Of a stretch of 23,417 bases of DNA, positions 22,537 to 23,417 are shown piece after piece. The notes under the pieces are model-generated. The model did no database searches and was not told where the DNA came from. It saw only the letters and a program-made list of their open reading frames with translations. Within the stretch, counting starts at the first letter, position 1; every line of letters starts with the position of its first letter. Source of the DNA: a virus; the IMG/VR virus record IMGVR_UViG_3300046028_008381, positions 1 to 23,417 of that record. One strand, given 5' to 3'. The translations under genes were made by a program, and so were the position numbers.

Positions 22537-22781
22537 AGTCCGATACCTCCGAGGAGGGTTGAAAGGTCGACAGGGGCGGCCTTGGCGGAGGCAGCGGCCT
22601 TGGCTTTGGTTTTCGGGGCGGAGGCGGCAACGGCTCCGAGCCGGTTGGCGCGATAGGCAGCGATGATCTTGCGGTACTCGGCTGCGGGGAACTCCTCGCC
22701 AGCAAGGACGCGCTTGCGGAGGTCGTTAAGCTCTTCGGCGGTTGCGAGCTTCGGGGGGAGGGCGGGGGCTTCTTCAGACAT
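22533..22781 (-). CDS. Small Ala/Lys-rich hypothetical protein
   Basis: This 82-residue protein is read from the ATG at 22781, with GGAG eight bases upstream; a longer frame from 22886 runs inside the preceding gene. A helical N-terminal part (LATAEELNDLRKRVLAGEEF, then PAAEYRKIIAAYRANR) leads to an Ala/Lys-rich linker and a hydrophobic end VDLSTLLGGIGL. It overlaps the ribbon-helix-helix-like gene by eight bases and the nuclease gene by four. Its position at the head of the recombination genes and its short C-terminal motif suggest an accessory or adaptor role. The function is unknown. Confidence 0.65.
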   Translation of the reverse strand: MSEEAPALPPKLATAEELNDLRKRVLAGEEFPAAEYRKIIAAYRANRLGAVAASAPKTKAKAAASAKAAPVDLSTLLGGIGL

Positions 22782-23010
22782 TTGGATTCTCCGGGCTGTT
22801 AATTGAATGTTTATCATCCCCATCTTTTCCCAGCTTGTCAAGGTACTCCCGCAGTAGGATGGTGATAAGTTCGGAGCGGGCGCCATATTTCAGGTTTCCG
22901 CGGATAGGGTCGAGGTGGAGGAGATCGGCTTTCGCCGCCAGGTCGACAGGAACCCGGACTTTCCACTCGACAGTGGGGATGAGAAGAGCTGGGCGGCCGA
23001 GCTTAGCCAT
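22774..23010 (-). CDS. Ribbon-helix-helix-like small protein
   Basis: This 78-residue protein starts at the ATG at 23010, preceded by AAGGAG with eight bases spacing; a longer open frame continues upstream but lacks such a site and overlaps the previous gene. The sequence VEWKVRVPVDLAAKADLLH (a strand, then a helix) followed by YGARSELITILLREYLDKLGK (a second helix) fits a ribbon-helix-helix DNA-binding fold. A basic N-terminus (AKLGRPALLIP) precedes it. It could be a small regulator of the replication block, and the palindrome at 20363-20391 is one possible site, but nothing links the two directly. It overlaps both neighbours by eight bases. Confidence 0.6.
   Translation of the reverse strand: MAKLGRPALLIPTVEWKVRVPVDLAAKADLLHLDPIRGNLKYGARSELITILLREYLDKLGKDGDDKHSINSPENPNV
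22813..22841 (-). promoter_or_regulatory. Possible internal promoter within the ribbon-helix-helix-like gene
   Basis: On the minus strand TTGACA (22841-22836) is followed by 17 bases and GATGAT (22818-22813), four of six matches to the -10 consensus. It would start a transcript about 25 bases before the 82-residue gene and so feed the nuclease-Sak4 genes. The TTGACA falls on Leu-Asp-Lys codons and may be chance. Confidence 0.25.
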
Positions 23011-23410
23011 GGAAGTCTCCTTGCGTCGGGTGGTTGAGTTCATCGCGGAGGTCGAAGAGCGACATGGAGGCGTTCGGGCCGAGGAGCATGATCGGGGCAG
23101 TCGCGAAACCGAGGGTGATTTTGTATCGGGTCTGGACGAAGAGCGGGAAGCCGTCCTCGTCGAGTAGGGGGAGGAGCTGCTCCCAGAGGCCCTCGTTTTC
23201 AGAGTAGGTCTTGGCGGTGAAGTGGGGCGGGGTGAGGTGCTGGATGTATTCCTCGGGCGCGTTGGTGGAGGCGGTGGCGATGGGCGTGCCGTCCCAGGCG
23301 AGTTCTCCCCCAAGGGAGTCCGGACGGGAAGCGACAAGCATGATGGCAGGCCGCTTGGTCAAGGTGTAAAGCCCGAGGATGATATCGCAGAGGTAAGAGC
23401 GGCCGTACAT
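23003..23410 (-). CDS. Hypothetical phage protein, start at the window edge
   Basis: This 135-residue protein is read from the ATG at 23410, with GGAG only three bases upstream, at the very edge of the window. The frame is open to the last base, so it could begin further right. The sequence opens YGRSYLCDIILGLYTLTKRP, which mixes a hydrophobic helix with basic residues. It continues with a segment holding IATASTNAPEEYIQHLTPPH and ends with a mixed hydrophobic part (LFVQTRYKITLGFATAPIML). No family or catalytic motif is recognised. It overlaps the next gene by eight bases and probably shares its transcript. Confidence 0.6.
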   Translation of the reverse strand: MYGRSYLCDIILGLYTLTKRPAIMLVASRPDSLGGELAWDGTPIATASTNAPEEYIQHLTPPHFTAKTYSENEGLWEQLLPLLDEDGFPLFVQTRYKITLGFATAPIMLLGPNASMSLFDLRDELNHPTQGDFHG

Positions 23411-23417
23411 TGTCTCC

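Overview
The window is a stretch of a tailed double-stranded DNA phage genome, most likely a short-tailed (podovirus-type) phage of a Gram-negative, probably proteobacterial, host. This rests on a late block of virion genes that ends in a giant polyvalent ejection-type protein, facing a tightly overlapped replication and recombination block on the other strand. Most genes have purine-rich Shine-Dalgarno sites and overlap or abut. Sampled 60-base lines of typical genes are about 52-60% G+C. The host genus is not determined, and no lysis, terminase, portal, capsid or integrase genes lie inside the window.

Positions 1-14001, plus strand, form the late block. In order: the 3' end of a structural or fibre-like gene, a nozzle-like protein, a small virion-associated protein, a GNAT-fold protein, an ejection-type protein, a cupin-fold protein, an Ala/Gly-rich protein, a short protein that shares a C-terminal peptide with it, a coiled-coil internal protein, and a 2409-residue polyvalent protein. 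The last carries an HEFGH metallopeptidase motif, an EIQSD domain, an ADP-ribosyltransferase-like domain and a PLxRFG-like C-terminal region. A stem-loop at about 14004-14029 separates this block from the convergent minus-strand block.

Positions 14024-23417, minus strand (read from right to left), form the replication and recombination block. In order: an unknown protein, a ribbon-helix-helix-like protein, a small Ala/Lys-rich protein, a Cas4-like PD-(D/E)XK nuclease, a zinc-binding protein, a Sak4-like RecA ATPase, and a DUF669-like probable ssDNA-binding protein with its own promoter, palindrome and terminator. A DUF3310 protein, a ParB-methyltransferase fusion, a family A DNA polymerase split in two by an AT-rich HNH/AP2 homing endonuclease gene, and a DUF3987-type helicase-like ATPase follow. 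Together these suggest self-sufficient replication, exonuclease/annealase recombination and DNA methylation.

The most notable points are: (1) a DNA polymerase in pieces, with a homing endonuclease gene between NLQNIP and motif A and near-identical ribosome-site/start-codon modules at both junctions; (2) a uracil-DNA-glycosylase-like N-terminus on that polymerase whose expected catalytic motifs look lost; (3) an autonomous ssb-like transcription unit with a consensus -35 box, a palindrome at the transcript start, a strong terminator and a 22-bp tandem duplication over its stop codon; (4) a C-terminal peptide shared by two adjacent virion proteins; (5) the multi-domain polyvalent protein with PWK(I/V)DD repeats at its N-terminus. 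All family assignments come from motif recognition by eye; no database search was run.
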